Of a DNA stretch of 21,510 bases, positions 7,888 to 16,026 are shown one piece after another (position 1 is the stretch's first letter; every line of letters begins with the position of its first letter). Position numbers and translations under genes: made by a program. Below the pieces are notes generated by a model that was not told where the DNA came from, did not search any database, and worked only from the letters and a program-made list of their open reading frames with translations. Source of the stretch: Flavobacterium psychrophilum (GTDB taxonomy: Bacteria > Bacteroidota > Bacteroidia > Flavobacteriales > Flavobacteriaceae); assembly GCA_945878515.1 (NCBI GenBank), contig CAMCTL010000045.1, forward strand, positions 1 through 21,510, given 5' to 3'.

Positions 7888-8367
7888 TTATTCGGGCGAA
7901 TAGGTTTTAAAAGTTCCATTTGAATAGAAAATTACTATTCGCTCAATTTCTCCCTCATTTTTATTTATTGAAGATATTTTTGAATTTGAAATAAGGTTTG
8001 GACGGTTTTCTTCCAACAGATTATTTACATTTGAAGTATCCTCAGAAAACAAATCGGTTTGTTTTTCTATTTTGGTCTCTACAATTGGATTGCTAAATCT
8101 AGGAGTGGGAGGAACTTTATTTACAACATTTTCAATTTCCGATTTTGGAAAAGTTCCCTTTCCATTTAAAATCCAGTACAAATCCACCTCTGGAAAAACA
8201 TCCATAATTTTAAGCACAAAATCCAAACTCGGTTTGTTTCTTCCCGATAGTAGGTGAGATATACTTGAACGTTGTACCCCAATTTTATCGGCAAAAGTGG
8301 AAGCGTTTAAACTGTAAAAATCCAGAATAATTTCGATTCTTTTTATAAATGCATCAGTGTTTACCAT
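7888..8367 (-). CDS. XRE-family helix-turn-helix transcriptional regulator
   Basis: This is a 159-residue DNA-binding protein. Residues about 6-65 are a Cro/CI-type HTH: the recognition region is FADKIGVQRSSISHLLSGRNKPS (25-47), followed by LDFVLKIMDVFPEVDLYWILNGKG. The middle (about 70-135) is polar and probably disordered. The last segment, IERIVIFYSNGTFKTYSPE, is a conserved C-terminal piece seen in similar Flavobacterium regulators. Its start codon lies inside one copy of the palindrome TTTAC-N4-GTAAA, and another copy contains its probable -7 box, so autorepression is likely (inference). It is divergent from the M14 peptidase gene, whose promoter carries the same palindrome. Confidence 0.9.
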   Translation of the reverse strand: MVNTDAFIKRIEIILDFYSLNASTFADKIGVQRSSISHLLSGRNKPSLDFVLKIMDVFPEVDLYWILNGKGTFPKSEIENVVNKVPPTPRFSNPIVETKIEKQTDLFSEDTSNVNNLLEENRPNLISNSKISSINKNEGEIERIVIFYSNGTFKTYSPE

Positions 8368-8443
8368 TGTAAATTATGTTTAAAAACGACTATTTTACAA
8401 ATGTAACAAATTATGTTTAACTAAGCAATATTACAGATGTAAA
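8360..8443. promoter_or_regulatory. Operator cluster at the XRE promoter: three TTTAC-N4-GTAAA sites
   Basis: Site 1 is 8360-8373 (perfect; the regulator's start codon at 8365-8367 is inside it). Site 2 is 8394-8407 (TTTAC-AAAT-GTAAC). Site 3 is 8430-8443 (ATTAC-AGAT-GTAAA). Centres are 34 and 36 bases apart. On the minus strand site 2 contains TACATTTG (8405-8398), a TAnnTTTG -7 box, with TTG at 8428-8426, 20 bases upstream. Binding here would block both initiation and start-codon access. Confidence 0.65.
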
Positions 8444-8626
8444 TTAACAATATATTTAAAAATAACTGCAATTAATACATTAGATTATCATGTTTAATTA
8501 ACTGATATTATGAAATATAAAGTTAAATATACATTTCGGATACAATTGTCAACATTATTACCCTTAAATACAGATGGCACGATAAAAACTTTGTTTACAA
8601 TCTTAAAAAATCAATAATTTTAACTG
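8444..8626. other. Central part of the divergent intergenic region
   Basis: This AT-rich stretch lies between the two operator clusters. Apart from a weak TTTAC-AATC-TTAAA copy at 8594-8607, I see no ORF, RNA gene or terminator in it. Confidence 0.5.
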
Positions 8627-8664
8627 TTTACATTTGTTAATTATAAGATGTTTACTTTTGTAAA
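8627..8664. promoter_or_regulatory. Operator/promoter of the M14 peptidase gene: two TTTAC-N4-GTAAA sites
   Basis: Site 4 is 8627-8640 (TTTAC-ATTT-GTTAA) and site 5 is 8651-8664 (perfect TTTAC-TTTT-GTAAA), with centres 24 bases apart. The -7 box TACTTTTG (8653-8660) lies inside site 5 and a TTG (8634-8636) inside site 4, 16 bases upstream of it. A weaker sixth copy is at 8594-8607. The ATG at 8679 follows 18 bases after the -7 box. Confidence 0.65.
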
Positions 8665-8678
8665 TTAAAATTAAAGCT

Positions 8679-9833
8679 ATGGAATTAGAACAATTATTCA
8701 GTCAATATAAAGAACATTCAATACAAGCTCGATATATTACATTAGATGATATTTACCCAATTTTAGAAAAACTAAACACCAATAATCAATTGGAAATTAT
8801 TGGAAAATCGGTTCTTGATTTACCAATTTATAAGTTTCAAATTGGTAGCGGAAAAACAAAAATCTTTCTTTGGTCGCAAATGCATGGAAACGAAAGTACA
8901 ACTACAAAAGCACTGATCGATTTTTTTAATCTCTTAGTCAGCAATTCTGATTTGGCAAGCGAACTGCTTAAAACGTTTACTTTTTGTTCCATTCCGATGC
9001 TAAATCCTGATGGAGCAAAACTATATACTCGTGAAAATGCAAATCAAATTGATTTAAATCGAGATTCTGCAGTATTATCTCAACCCGAAAGTAAGGTATT
9101 GCGTGAAGTTTTTGAGAATTTTCAACCAGATTATTGCTTTAACCTTCATGACCAACGTACTATATTTGGAGTAGGAAGCACAGGTCAGCCTGCAACACTT
9201 TCTTTTCTAGCACCAGCTTTCAACGAAGAAAGAGAAATTAACGAAACAAGGTTAAAAGCAATCAATTTGATTGCTAACATCAATGATGTTTTACAAAATT
9301 ATATTCCAGGACAAGTAGGGCGTTTTGATGATGCTTTCAACATAAATTGCATTGGTGATACTTTTCAATTTTTAGGAGTGCCAACGGTCTTGTTTGAAGC
9401 TGGGCATTATCCCAACGATTATTTAAGGGAGGAAACCAGAAAATATGTATTTATTTCTCTAGTTTCTAGTTTTAAAATACTTAGCGAAAACGATTTAGAT
9501 TACAATGATTTTGATAAATATTTGAGTATTCCTCAAAATAAAGTAGTTTTTTATGATTTTTTATATAAAAATGTCAAAATAAATTATGATGGTATTGAAA
9601 TAATCACCAATTTTGCAGCTCAATATAAAGAAGAATTAATTAATAATTCATTATTTTTTAATGCCTATATTGTTCATATTGGTGATGTAGATAAATATTA
9701 TGGACATTTTGAATTTGATGCTAAATGCGCAACATACAGTAATATAAATCAAAATTATCCAGAATTAAATCAAAAGGCTGACTTTTATTTAAACAATGAT
9801 TTAAAGTTTGTCAACGGATTAAATGTTATGTAG
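8679..9833 (+). CDS. M14-family zinc carboxypeptidase, cytosolic
   Basis: This is a 384-residue metallopeptidase of the M14 (carboxypeptidase A-like) fold with no signal peptide. The zinc ligands are H69 and E72 in QMHGNEST and H157 in NLHDQ. R128 in LNRD is the usual substrate carboxylate-binding position. E240 in VLFEAGHYPND is the likely general base. The N-terminal 60 residues and the C-terminal 120 or so are extensions of unknown role. Unlike secreted M14 enzymes it should act in the cytoplasm, on imported peptides, murein peptides or an acylated amino acid; the substrate is unknown. It is preceded by a double XRE operator and followed after 40 bases by an AsnC/Lrp gene with no terminator between. 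Confidence 0.85.
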   Translation: MELEQLFSQYKEHSIQARYITLDDIYPILEKLNTNNQLEIIGKSVLDLPIYKFQIGSGKTKIFLWSQMHGNESTTTKALIDFFNLLVSNSDLASELLKTFTFCSIPMLNPDGAKLYTRENANQIDLNRDSAVLSQPESKVLREVFENFQPDYCFNLHDQRTIFGVGSTGQPATLSFLAPAFNEEREINETRLKAINLIANINDVLQNYIPGQVGRFDDAFNINCIGDTFQFLGVPTVLFEAGHYPNDYLREETRKYVFISLVSSFKILSENDLDYNDFDKYLSIPQNKVVFYDFLYKNVKINYDGIEIITNFAAQYKEELINNSLFFNAYIVHIGDVDKYYGHFEFDAKCATYSNINQNYPELNQKADFYLNNDLKFVNGLNVM

Positions 9834-9873
9834 TTTATTGAAATTCAGAGTTTTAATATAAAATTAATTAATT

Positions 9874-10353
9874 ATGAGTAAATTTCGCTTAGATGAGGTA
9901 GATCATCAAATTTTAGATATGTTGATTGACAATACAAGAATTCCTTTTACAGATATTGCAAAAAAATTGCTTATTTCCGCAGGAACTGTTCACGTTCGTG
10001 TTAAGAAAATGGAAGATGCGGAAATAATCATGGGTTCTTCATTGGTTCTAGATTATGATAAGTTGGGCTATTCATTTATAGCGTATGTTGGGGTTTTTCT
10101 TAACAATACATCTCAAACAAAGTTTGTTTTACAACGTATTAACGAAATTCCATTCGTCACGGTGGCTTCTGTAACTACAGGTAAATTTAATATTTTTTGT
10201 AAAATTAGAGCAAAGGATACAAAGCACGCAAAAGATGTTATCTTTATGATTGACGATATTGACGGAGTTTATCGTACAGAAACTATGATTTCTTTAGAAG
10301 AAAGCATTAACGATAAAAAACGTTTAATGCACACTATTTTTAAAGATATTTAA
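9874..10353 (+). CDS. AsnC/Lrp-family transcriptional regulator
   Basis: This is a 159-residue feast/famine regulator. The N-terminal winged HTH covers about residues 5-60 (LDEVDHQILDMLIDNTRIPFTDIAKKLLISAGTVHVRVKKM, with recognition helix SAGTVHVRVKKM). A RAM/AsnC ligand-binding and oligomerisation domain covers about 70-150 (VGVFLN...VTTGKFNIFCKIRAKD). Members sense amino acids. The specific ligand cannot be read from the sequence. The N-terminus matches the highly conserved form of this regulator that I recall from Flavobacterium, so it is probably a core gene. It shares a transcript with the M14 peptidase and is closed by a strong terminator 27 bases downstream. Confidence 0.92.
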   Translation: MSKFRLDEVDHQILDMLIDNTRIPFTDIAKKLLISAGTVHVRVKKMEDAEIIMGSSLVLDYDKLGYSFIAYVGVFLNNTSQTKFVLQRINEIPFVTVASVTTGKFNIFCKIRAKDTKHAKDVIFMIDDIDGVYRTETMISLEESINDKKRLMHTIFKDI

Positions 10354-10380
10354 TCCATTTGAAGGATGATAATAAATAAT

Positions 10381-10410
10381 ACCTCAAGTAGATTCTTGGG
10401 GTTTTTTTTT
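10381..10410 (+). terminator. Rho-independent terminator after the AsnC/Lrp gene
   Basis: ACCTCAAG (10381-10388) pairs with CTTGGGGT (10395-10402) with one wobble pair. An unbroken T run to 10410 follows. Confidence 0.85.
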
Positions 10411-10448
10411 AATAAATATTTTGACACACAATAATTAATAAAATAAGT

Positions 10449-13034
10449 ATGTACACACATCCCAAAATTGAAAGGTTTAATGAAGAAGTTCTTTCAAAGT
10501 ATCACATATATAATAGTGTATTTATTACGCTTCCGTTTGACTGTATAGATAATACCGGGGCACTACTTCCTTTATTTACAGATAGTTGTGAAAATGGTTT
10601 CAAAAAACAAGAAACACCGAAGGAAATTTTAGATTTATTTGCTCAAAAATACCTCGGTGGTGCAGACGAATCAGAAAAAATTGATTTAATGTTCCGCTTT
10701 ATTCAGTACATAGAGCGACAAATTGTACTTTTTGACGCTGTCGAGGATGCTGCCTTTCCAGTTGTGAATAATATGGAGGGACGAGGTTCGTTGCGAGATA
10801 TTAAAGAAAAATCTTCAGCTAAAGGTTTGGAAAATGATTTAATTTCATTTTTAGAAAATTTTAATGTTCGACCAGTTTTGACAGCCCATCCTACACAATT
10901 TTACCCTGGCGCTGTCTTGGGAATCATTAACGATTTAACAGATGCCATTCGGAAAAATAACTTATTGGAAATTAAGCAATTGTTAGCTCAGTTAGGTAAG
11001 ACACCATTTATTCAAGCTGAAAAACCTAATCCTTTCGATGAAGCCGTAAGCTTGATATGGTACCTCGAGAATGTGTTTTACGAAACTGCGGGAGAAATAG
11101 TACATTATCTTCAAAAAAATATTTTGCATGGAAGTATAATACAAAACCAAGTGATAAAACTTGGCTTTTGGCCTGGAGGTGATCGTGATGGAAATCCTTT
11201 TGTAACTACAGAGATTACACTCAAAGTAGCCGATAGGTTAAGAACATCCATTTTGAAATGTTACTATCGCGAAATGCGAAATTTGAAAAGGAAGCTCACT
11301 TTTGCACAAGTAGATGTTCTTGTTGCTGAACTTGAAAACAAGTTATATCGTTCCGTTTTTTACTCTAAAGGAGAAATTTATATCACTTTAGAAGAATTTA
11401 AATCTCAATTAAACAAAATTAGAACCATACTTATCGATCGAAATCAATCCTTGTATTTAGATGAAGTTGAAGCATTACTAATTAAAGTAAATTTGTTTGG
11501 CTTCCATTTTGCATCTTTGGATATTCGTCAGAATAGTAGAATACATAATGCTGTTTTTAAAGATGTTGTAGAGTATTACTTAAATTCAAATTCCGCTATT
11601 TTCCCAAGCAATTATTTTGAATTATCCGAAATTGAAAAGATAGAAGTGTTGTCCACTGTTCAAGGTAATTTGGATGCGACTGTGTTTGAAAATGAAATCA
11701 CTAGATCAACAATTGAATCTATTCAAGCCATAAGACAAATACAAGAGAAAAACGGCGAATTTGGTGCTAATCGTTACATCATTAGCAATAATGAAAGCGC
11801 GTTAAATGTTATGGAAACATTTGCACTTTTTAAATTAAACAATTGGGAAAATCCAACTGTTGATATAATTCCTTTGTTCGAATCAGTTGATGATTTGCAA
11901 CACGCATGCTTTGTGATGGAGAAATTATATTCAAATCCTATTTATAAATCGCATTTGACTGCTAGAAATAATAAGCAAACCATCATGCTTGGTTTTTCTG
12001 ACGGTACAAAAGATGGTGGTTATTTAATGGCGAATTGGAGCATTTACAAAGCGAAAGAAGAGTTAACAGCCATGTCGCGAAAATATGGAATTAAGGCACT
12101 ATTTTTTGATGGTAGAGGCGGACCACCAGCACGTGGAGGTGGAAAAACACATAAATTTTATGCTTCATTAGGTCCGAAAATTGAAAATAGCGAAATACAA
12201 ATTACCGTTCAGGGTCAAACCATTAGTTCAAATTTTGGAACTTTAGATTCATGTCGTTACAATTTAGAAAATTTATTAAGTGCTGGAGCTACTAATCAAG
12301 TTTTTAACAAACAGAAAAATTTATTATTGGATAATGAAAAAGAAATTTTAGATCAATTGGCTCAATTGGGTTATGAAAAGTATTTGAATTTCAAGAATCA
12401 TCCAAAATTTATTCCATATTTGGAACAAATGAGTACTTTGAAATATTATGCAAAGACCAATATTGGTAGTCGTCCGTCTAAGAGAAGTAAATCAGAACAT
12501 TTGGACTTTGCCGATCTAAGGGCCATTCCTTTCGTAGGTTCTTGGAGCCAATTGAAGCAAAATGTACCTGGATTTTTTGGTGTTGGAACTGCTCTTAAAC
12601 ATTTTGAGGAAACTGATAATTGGGATAAAGTTCAAAATCTTTATAATGATTCCTTGTTCTTTAAAACTTTGTTAGAAAATAGTATGATGTCCTTGGCAAA
12701 ATCATTTTTCCCTTTGACAGCTTACATGAGAAAAGACCTTGAGTTTGGAGAATTTTGGCAAATTATTTATGATGAATTTTTAGAAACCAAAAGATTATTG
12801 TTGAAAATTGCTGGACACAAAGAGCTGATGGAAAATTATCCTGATGGTCAAGCTTCAATACAAATAAGAGAGCGTATTGTTCTGCCATTGTTAACGATAC
12901 AGCAGTATGCTTTATTGAGAATAAATGAATTGAATAAGGAAAAGAAACCTGATTTGGAGTTAATTCAAACTTATGAAAAAATTGTAACCCGATCTCTTTT
13001 TGGAAATACAAACGCCAGTAGAAACTCCGCTTAA
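10449..13034 (+). CDS. ppc: Phosphoenolpyruvate carboxylase, divergent Bacteroidetes form
   Basis: This cytosolic anaplerotic enzyme makes oxaloacetate from PEP and bicarbonate. At 861 residues it has the usual length. Recognised are TAHPTQ with the catalytic His147, WPGGDRDGNPFVT (241-253), LFGFHFASLDIRQNS, IMLGFSDGTKDGGYL, and NIGSRPSKR...LRAIPFVGSW. Several family hallmarks are altered: FHGRGG reads FDGRGG with Asp554 in place of the His, the second glycine-rich part reads PPARGGG, QGE reads QGQ, and the protein ends GNTNASRNSA in place of the usual terminal NTG. The core catalytic His and arginines remain, so activity is likely, but allosteric or PEP-binding behaviour may differ. It follows a terminator, so it has its own promoter. 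The DinB-family gene is 53 bases downstream. Confidence 0.93.
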   Translation: MYTHPKIERFNEEVLSKYHIYNSVFITLPFDCIDNTGALLPLFTDSCENGFKKQETPKEILDLFAQKYLGGADESEKIDLMFRFIQYIERQIVLFDAVEDAAFPVVNNMEGRGSLRDIKEKSSAKGLENDLISFLENFNVRPVLTAHPTQFYPGAVLGIINDLTDAIRKNNLLEIKQLLAQLGKTPFIQAEKPNPFDEAVSLIWYLENVFYETAGEIVHYLQKNILHGSIIQNQVIKLGFWPGGDRDGNPFVTTEITLKVADRLRTSILKCYYREMRNLKRKLTFAQVDVLVAELENKLYRSVFYSKGEIYITLEEFKSQLNKIRTILIDRNQSLYLDEVEALLIKVNLFGFHFASLDIRQNSRIHNAVFKDVVEYYLNSNSAIFPSNYFELSEIEKIEVLSTVQGNLDATVFENEITRSTIESIQAIRQIQEKNGEFGANRYIISNNESALNVMETFALFKLNNWENPTVDIIPLFESVDDLQHACFVMEKLYSNPIYKSHLTARNNKQTIMLGFSDGTKDGGYLMANWSIYKAKEELTAMSRKYGIKALFFDGRGGPPARGGGKTHKFYASLGPKIENSEIQITVQGQTISSNFGTLDSCRYNLENLLSAGATNQVFNKQKNLLLDNEKEILDQLAQLGYEKYLNFKNHPKFIPYLEQMSTLKYYAKTNIGSRPSKRSKSEHLDFADLRAIPFVGSWSQLKQNVPGFFGVGTALKHFEETDNWDKVQNLYNDSLFFKTLLENSMMSLAKSFFPLTAYMRKDLEFGEFWQIIYDEFLETKRLLLKIAGHKELMENYPDGQASIQIRERIVLPLLTIQQYALLRINELNKEKKPDLELIQTYEKIVTRSLFGNTNASRNSA

Positions 13035-13087
13035 TTTTATTAAATTCCAAAAAATAAATTCCAAATTCAAAATTTTAAAATTGTTTT

Positions 13088-13603
13088 ATGAATTCCAATC
13101 AATTGCCCGTAAATGAATATTCTGAATTCAATGCTACTTATATTAATGCAATTGATGATGTGAATTTGTTTGAAGAACTAGAAATTAGCTTACACGATTT
13201 TATCAAATTTGTTCAGAATATTCCAATGGACAAATTTGATTATCGATACGCGGAAGGAAAGTGGACTATTAAAGATATTATACAGCATATTATTGATGCC
13301 GAAAGAATTTTTGCTTATCGTGCTTTAAGAATTTCAAGAAATGACCAAACACAATTAGCAGGATTTGAGGAAAATGATTATGTAGAAAACACCAATGCTA
13401 ATGGTAGAAGTATTCAAGAATTACTAACAGAATTTTCGGCAGTAAGACATTCTAATTTGCTATTGTTCAAAAGTTTTTCAAATGAACAATTGACTAGATT
13501 AGGAATGGCGTCAAATCATACCATTTCCGTTCGTGCTTTGGGATTTTTAATTATTGGGCATCAAAAGCACCATCAAAAAGTATTTCAAGAAAGATATTTG
13601 TAA
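13088..13603 (+). CDS. DinB-family (DinB_2) putative metal-dependent protein
   Basis: This 171-residue four-helix-bundle protein belongs to the DinB/YfiT superfamily. The three histidines that usually bind a divalent metal are present: H67 in IIQHIIDAER and the pair in GHQKHHQKV (H158 with H161 or H162). EGKWTIKDIIQHIIDAE is typical of DinB_2. Known relatives include thiol-transferases that use bacillithiol or mycothiol, and stress-induced proteins of unknown activity. No specific reaction can be assigned here. It lies directly after ppc with AT-rich spacing containing a repeated AAATTCCAAA-like motif, and is followed by a terminator, so it is probably cotranscribed with ppc. Confidence 0.85.
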   Translation: MNSNQLPVNEYSEFNATYINAIDDVNLFEELEISLHDFIKFVQNIPMDKFDYRYAEGKWTIKDIIQHIIDAERIFAYRALRISRNDQTQLAGFEENDYVENTNANGRSIQELLTEFSAVRHSNLLLFKSFSNEQLTRLGMASNHTISVRALGFLIIGHQKHHQKVFQERYL

Positions 13604-13610
13604 AAAAAAT

Positions 13611-13645
13611 AACCCGAATAAGCAATTTTGTTTAATTCGGGTTTT
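13611..13645. terminator. Bidirectional terminator between the DinB gene and the recQ remnant
   Basis: AACCCGAAT (13611-13619) pairs perfectly with ATTCGGGTT (13635-13643). A-rich sequence lies before it and TTTT after it, so it can work for both converging transcripts. The stop of the RecQ tail (13644-13646) touches it, which suggests the tail was once the true end of that gene. Confidence 0.8.
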
Positions 13646-13826
13646 AATTTAATCCAATTTTTTTTATTCTAGAATTTATCGCGCCGTGATTTCTGCCAAA
13701 TAACGAGGCGATTTCGTTTATTTTTTTATCTTCACGGAATAATTTTTCTAATTTTAAATCTTCTGATGTATCCCATTTTTTATAAGCTTCGGAATGTTGT
13801 AATCTTATTTCATCCACAGAATAAGC
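13644..13826 (-). pseudogene. Detached Myb/SANT-like C-terminal tail of RecQ
   Basis: Directly after the recQ stop (13829-13827) the same frame stays open for 60 codons and ends in TAA at 13646-13644. It reads AYSVDEIRLQHSEAYKKWDT, then SEDLKLEKLFREDKKINE, then IASLFGRNHGAINSRIKK plus IGLN. The W...LxxLF...INEIA..FGR..GAI.SRIKKLGL pattern is a small helix-turn-helix/SANT-like module that I recall at the C-termini of several Bacteroidetes helicases. There is no start codon of its own near its beginning. It is best read as the end of RecQ, separated by a nonsense codon. Confidence 0.72.
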
Positions 13827-15941
13827 TTATATTGTATTTGAATTTTCTTTCTCAATCATAGCCAATCCAATCCTGATTTTATCATAAGGTATCAGTTCTT
13901 CAAAATATTCAAAGTAAGGTTTTAACGCATTAGGAGATTCTAGTGCGATTTTGGCGGCGGCAATTTTTGCAATTTCATCTTTTGTAATATAAGAACTTAA
14001 ATCTATTGGATGTCCATCAGTAATTAATTTGGCTAAGTGAGTGCTTATTGTGCCAACTCCTAAACCTCTTTTAACTGCAATTTCATCAACAGACAAACCG
14101 CTTTGGTACATTTCTAGAGTTGCTACGTATGTGGTTCCGTCCGCTTTGGCTCGGACAGTTTTACTTTTTTGAAATTCAATAATCGCATTTATAAACGCAT
14201 CGCCGTATTTTTCTAATTTTACTTTTCCAACGCCGTCAATTTTTAGAAATTCTTCTTCGTTCGTTGGTCTTTCTGTTTCGAGTTGTCTTAAAGTGGCATC
14301 ACTAAAAATCACAAAGGCGGGAACTTTTTCTTCTTTTGCAATTTCGCTACGCAGTCTTCTTAGCGTTTCAAAAAGAGCGTTATCAGATGCTTGGGTAGAC
14401 CGTTCTCGAATTTTAGGTTTGCCATTGCTTATTTTTTGAACCGTTGTCAATTGCACTTTTTCGCCTTCAAACAAAACTTTCTTTGCAAAAGGTGTCAATT
14501 TTATCTTGTTTTGCTGATGAAAAGCAATCTCGCAATAGCCTAAATTAATCAATTGAATAAGATATTGATTCCAATCATACCAAGAAATGTCAGCACCAAC
14601 AGCGTAGGTTTTTAAATTTTGATAGCCTTTCTCATAGATAGAAGCATTTTTTGAACCTCTTAAAAAATCAACAATTACGGGTAATGCCTCCGATTCTTGC
14701 AAACGAACGATGGCCGACAATGCTTTTTGAGCAATGATGGTGCCATCGAAAAAGGCCGGCGGATTTTTGCAAATGTCACAATTGCCACAATTTTCGGTGA
14801 CCAATTCTCCAAAATAGGAAAGCAAAATTTTTCGGCGACAGCTCAACGCATCCGCATATTGCTTCATTCGTTCTAGTTTTGCCAGTTGTACATCGGCATT
14901 CAACCCTTCGGAAGCAAATTTTTGCAATTGAATCATATCGCCATAACTTTCGAATAAAACGGTTTCAGATGGTAAACCATCTCGACCTGCACGTCCGATT
15001 TCCTGATAATAGCCTTCAATATTTTTTGGTAAGTTATAATGAATTACCCAGCGCACATTGGATTTGTCAATGCCCATTCCAAAAGCAATAGTGGCGCAAA
15101 CCACCTGACATTCGTCGTTGATAAATTCATCCTGCGTTTTTGAACGAATATCATTGGACAAGCCAGCGTGATAGGCTTTGGCATTAATTCCAATTTTTTG
15201 TAGTTTTTCGGCAAGTTCTTCGGTAGTTTTTCGACTTAAGCAGTAAATAATACCACATTCGTTGGGCTTGCCTTTTACAAAATCGATAATTTGCTTTACT
15301 CGGTCTAAAGCGGGACGAACTTCCAAACTCAAATTTTTTCTATCGAAGGAAGCTACAAAAGTTCTAGGATTTACTAAATTCAACTGGTCGGAAATATCTG
15401 TTCTAGTTGCTTTATCGGCAGTTGCGGTTAAGGCTAGGATTGGAGTAGAAGGGAAGCGGTTTTTTAGATATCCCAAATTGGTATAAGCTGGTCGAAAATC
15501 GTGACCCCAAGACGAGATGCAATGCGCTTCATCAATGGCAATAAGGCTTATCGTAATTTGATTAAAAGCATTTTCGAGATAGGTTAAACTTTCTGGAGCA
15601 ACATAGACCAACTTGACTTTGTTGTCTTTCATATTTTGAATATGAAATTGTTGTTCCTCATTAGATTGACTACTGTTAATAAAACAAGCTGCAATTCCGT
15701 TGGCTTTCAAGCTATCGACTTGATCTTTCATCAAGGCGATTAAGGGAGAAATCACGATTGTAATTCCCGGCAGAACCAAAGCTGGAAGCTGGAAACAAAT
15801 TGATTTTCCGCCGCCTGTTGGCATAATTGCCAGTGTATCTTGACCAGAAAGGATGCAATTGATAATGTCCTCTTGATTTGGTCTGAATTTTTCGAATCCA
15901 AAATTTTCTTTGAGTTTGGCGTGTAAAATTTGTATAGTCAT
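13827..15941 (-). CDS. recQ: ATP-dependent DNA helicase RecQ (premature stop near the C-terminus)
   Basis: This 3'-5' SF2 helicase acts in recombination and repair. The 704 residues carry Walker A PTGGGKS (41-47), DEAHCISSWGHDFRP (137-151), YQEIGRAGRDG (motif VI), the zinc-binding cysteines in SCRRKILLSYFGE...CGNCDIC, an HRDC domain (about 525-600, ALFETLRRLRSEIA...IDGVGKVKLEKYG), and a C-terminal helix-turn-helix segment (YQSGLSVDEIAVKRGLGVGTISTHLAKL). All catalytic parts are intact. The stop TAA at 13829-13827 is followed in frame by 60 more sense codons, so the protein has probably lost a terminal DNA-binding tail while keeping helicase function. It begins 33 bases beyond the terminator of the acidic-protein gene. 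Confidence 0.92.
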   Translation of the reverse strand: MTIQILHAKLKENFGFEKFRPNQEDIINCILSGQDTLAIMPTGGGKSICFQLPALVLPGITIVISPLIALMKDQVDSLKANGIAACFINSSQSNEEQQFHIQNMKDNKVKLVYVAPESLTYLENAFNQITISLIAIDEAHCISSWGHDFRPAYTNLGYLKNRFPSTPILALTATADKATRTDISDQLNLVNPRTFVASFDRKNLSLEVRPALDRVKQIIDFVKGKPNECGIIYCLSRKTTEELAEKLQKIGINAKAYHAGLSNDIRSKTQDEFINDECQVVCATIAFGMGIDKSNVRWVIHYNLPKNIEGYYQEIGRAGRDGLPSETVLFESYGDMIQLQKFASEGLNADVQLAKLERMKQYADALSCRRKILLSYFGELVTENCGNCDICKNPPAFFDGTIIAQKALSAIVRLQESEALPVIVDFLRGSKNASIYEKGYQNLKTYAVGADISWYDWNQYLIQLINLGYCEIAFHQQNKIKLTPFAKKVLFEGEKVQLTTVQKISNGKPKIRERSTQASDNALFETLRRLRSEIAKEEKVPAFVIFSDATLRQLETERPTNEEEFLKIDGVGKVKLEKYGDAFINAIIEFQKSKTVRAKADGTTYVATLEMYQSGLSVDEIAVKRGLGVGTISTHLAKLITDGHPIDLSSYITKDEIAKIAAAKIALESPNALKPYFEYFEELIPYDKIRIGLAMIEKENSNTI

Positions 15942-15973
15942 TTTGGCGTGTATTTTTTAGATTTTAAAAATAA

Positions 15974-16003
15974 TAAAAAAAGGAACTCATTTAGAGTTCC
16001 TTT
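15974..16003 (-). terminator. Rho-independent terminator of the acidic-protein gene
   Basis: AAAGGAACTC (15979-15988) pairs with GAGTTCCTTT (15994-16003) around a five-base loop. On the minus strand a T run (15980-15974) follows. It separates the polyamine gene group from recQ. Confidence 0.85.
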
Positions 16004-16026
16004 AGTATAAATTATAGAAAAATCAA

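Noticed and set aside
8360..8664. CRISPR-like array in the XRE/M14 intergenic region
   Set aside because: The repeated units are 14-base palindromes with uneven spacing and no spacer structure. They fit operators and promoter boxes.
13035..13087. AAATTCCAAA-like repeated words between ppc and the DinB gene as a regulatory array
   Set aside because: Only two imperfect copies occur in very AT-rich spacer, which is not enough to support a site.
4700..13830. Alternative genetic code (TAA read as sense) to explain the two in-frame TAA codons
   Set aside because: The other genes in the window whose stop codons I checked end normally, many with TAA directly before terminators or neighbouring starts, so local mutations or sequence errors are simpler.
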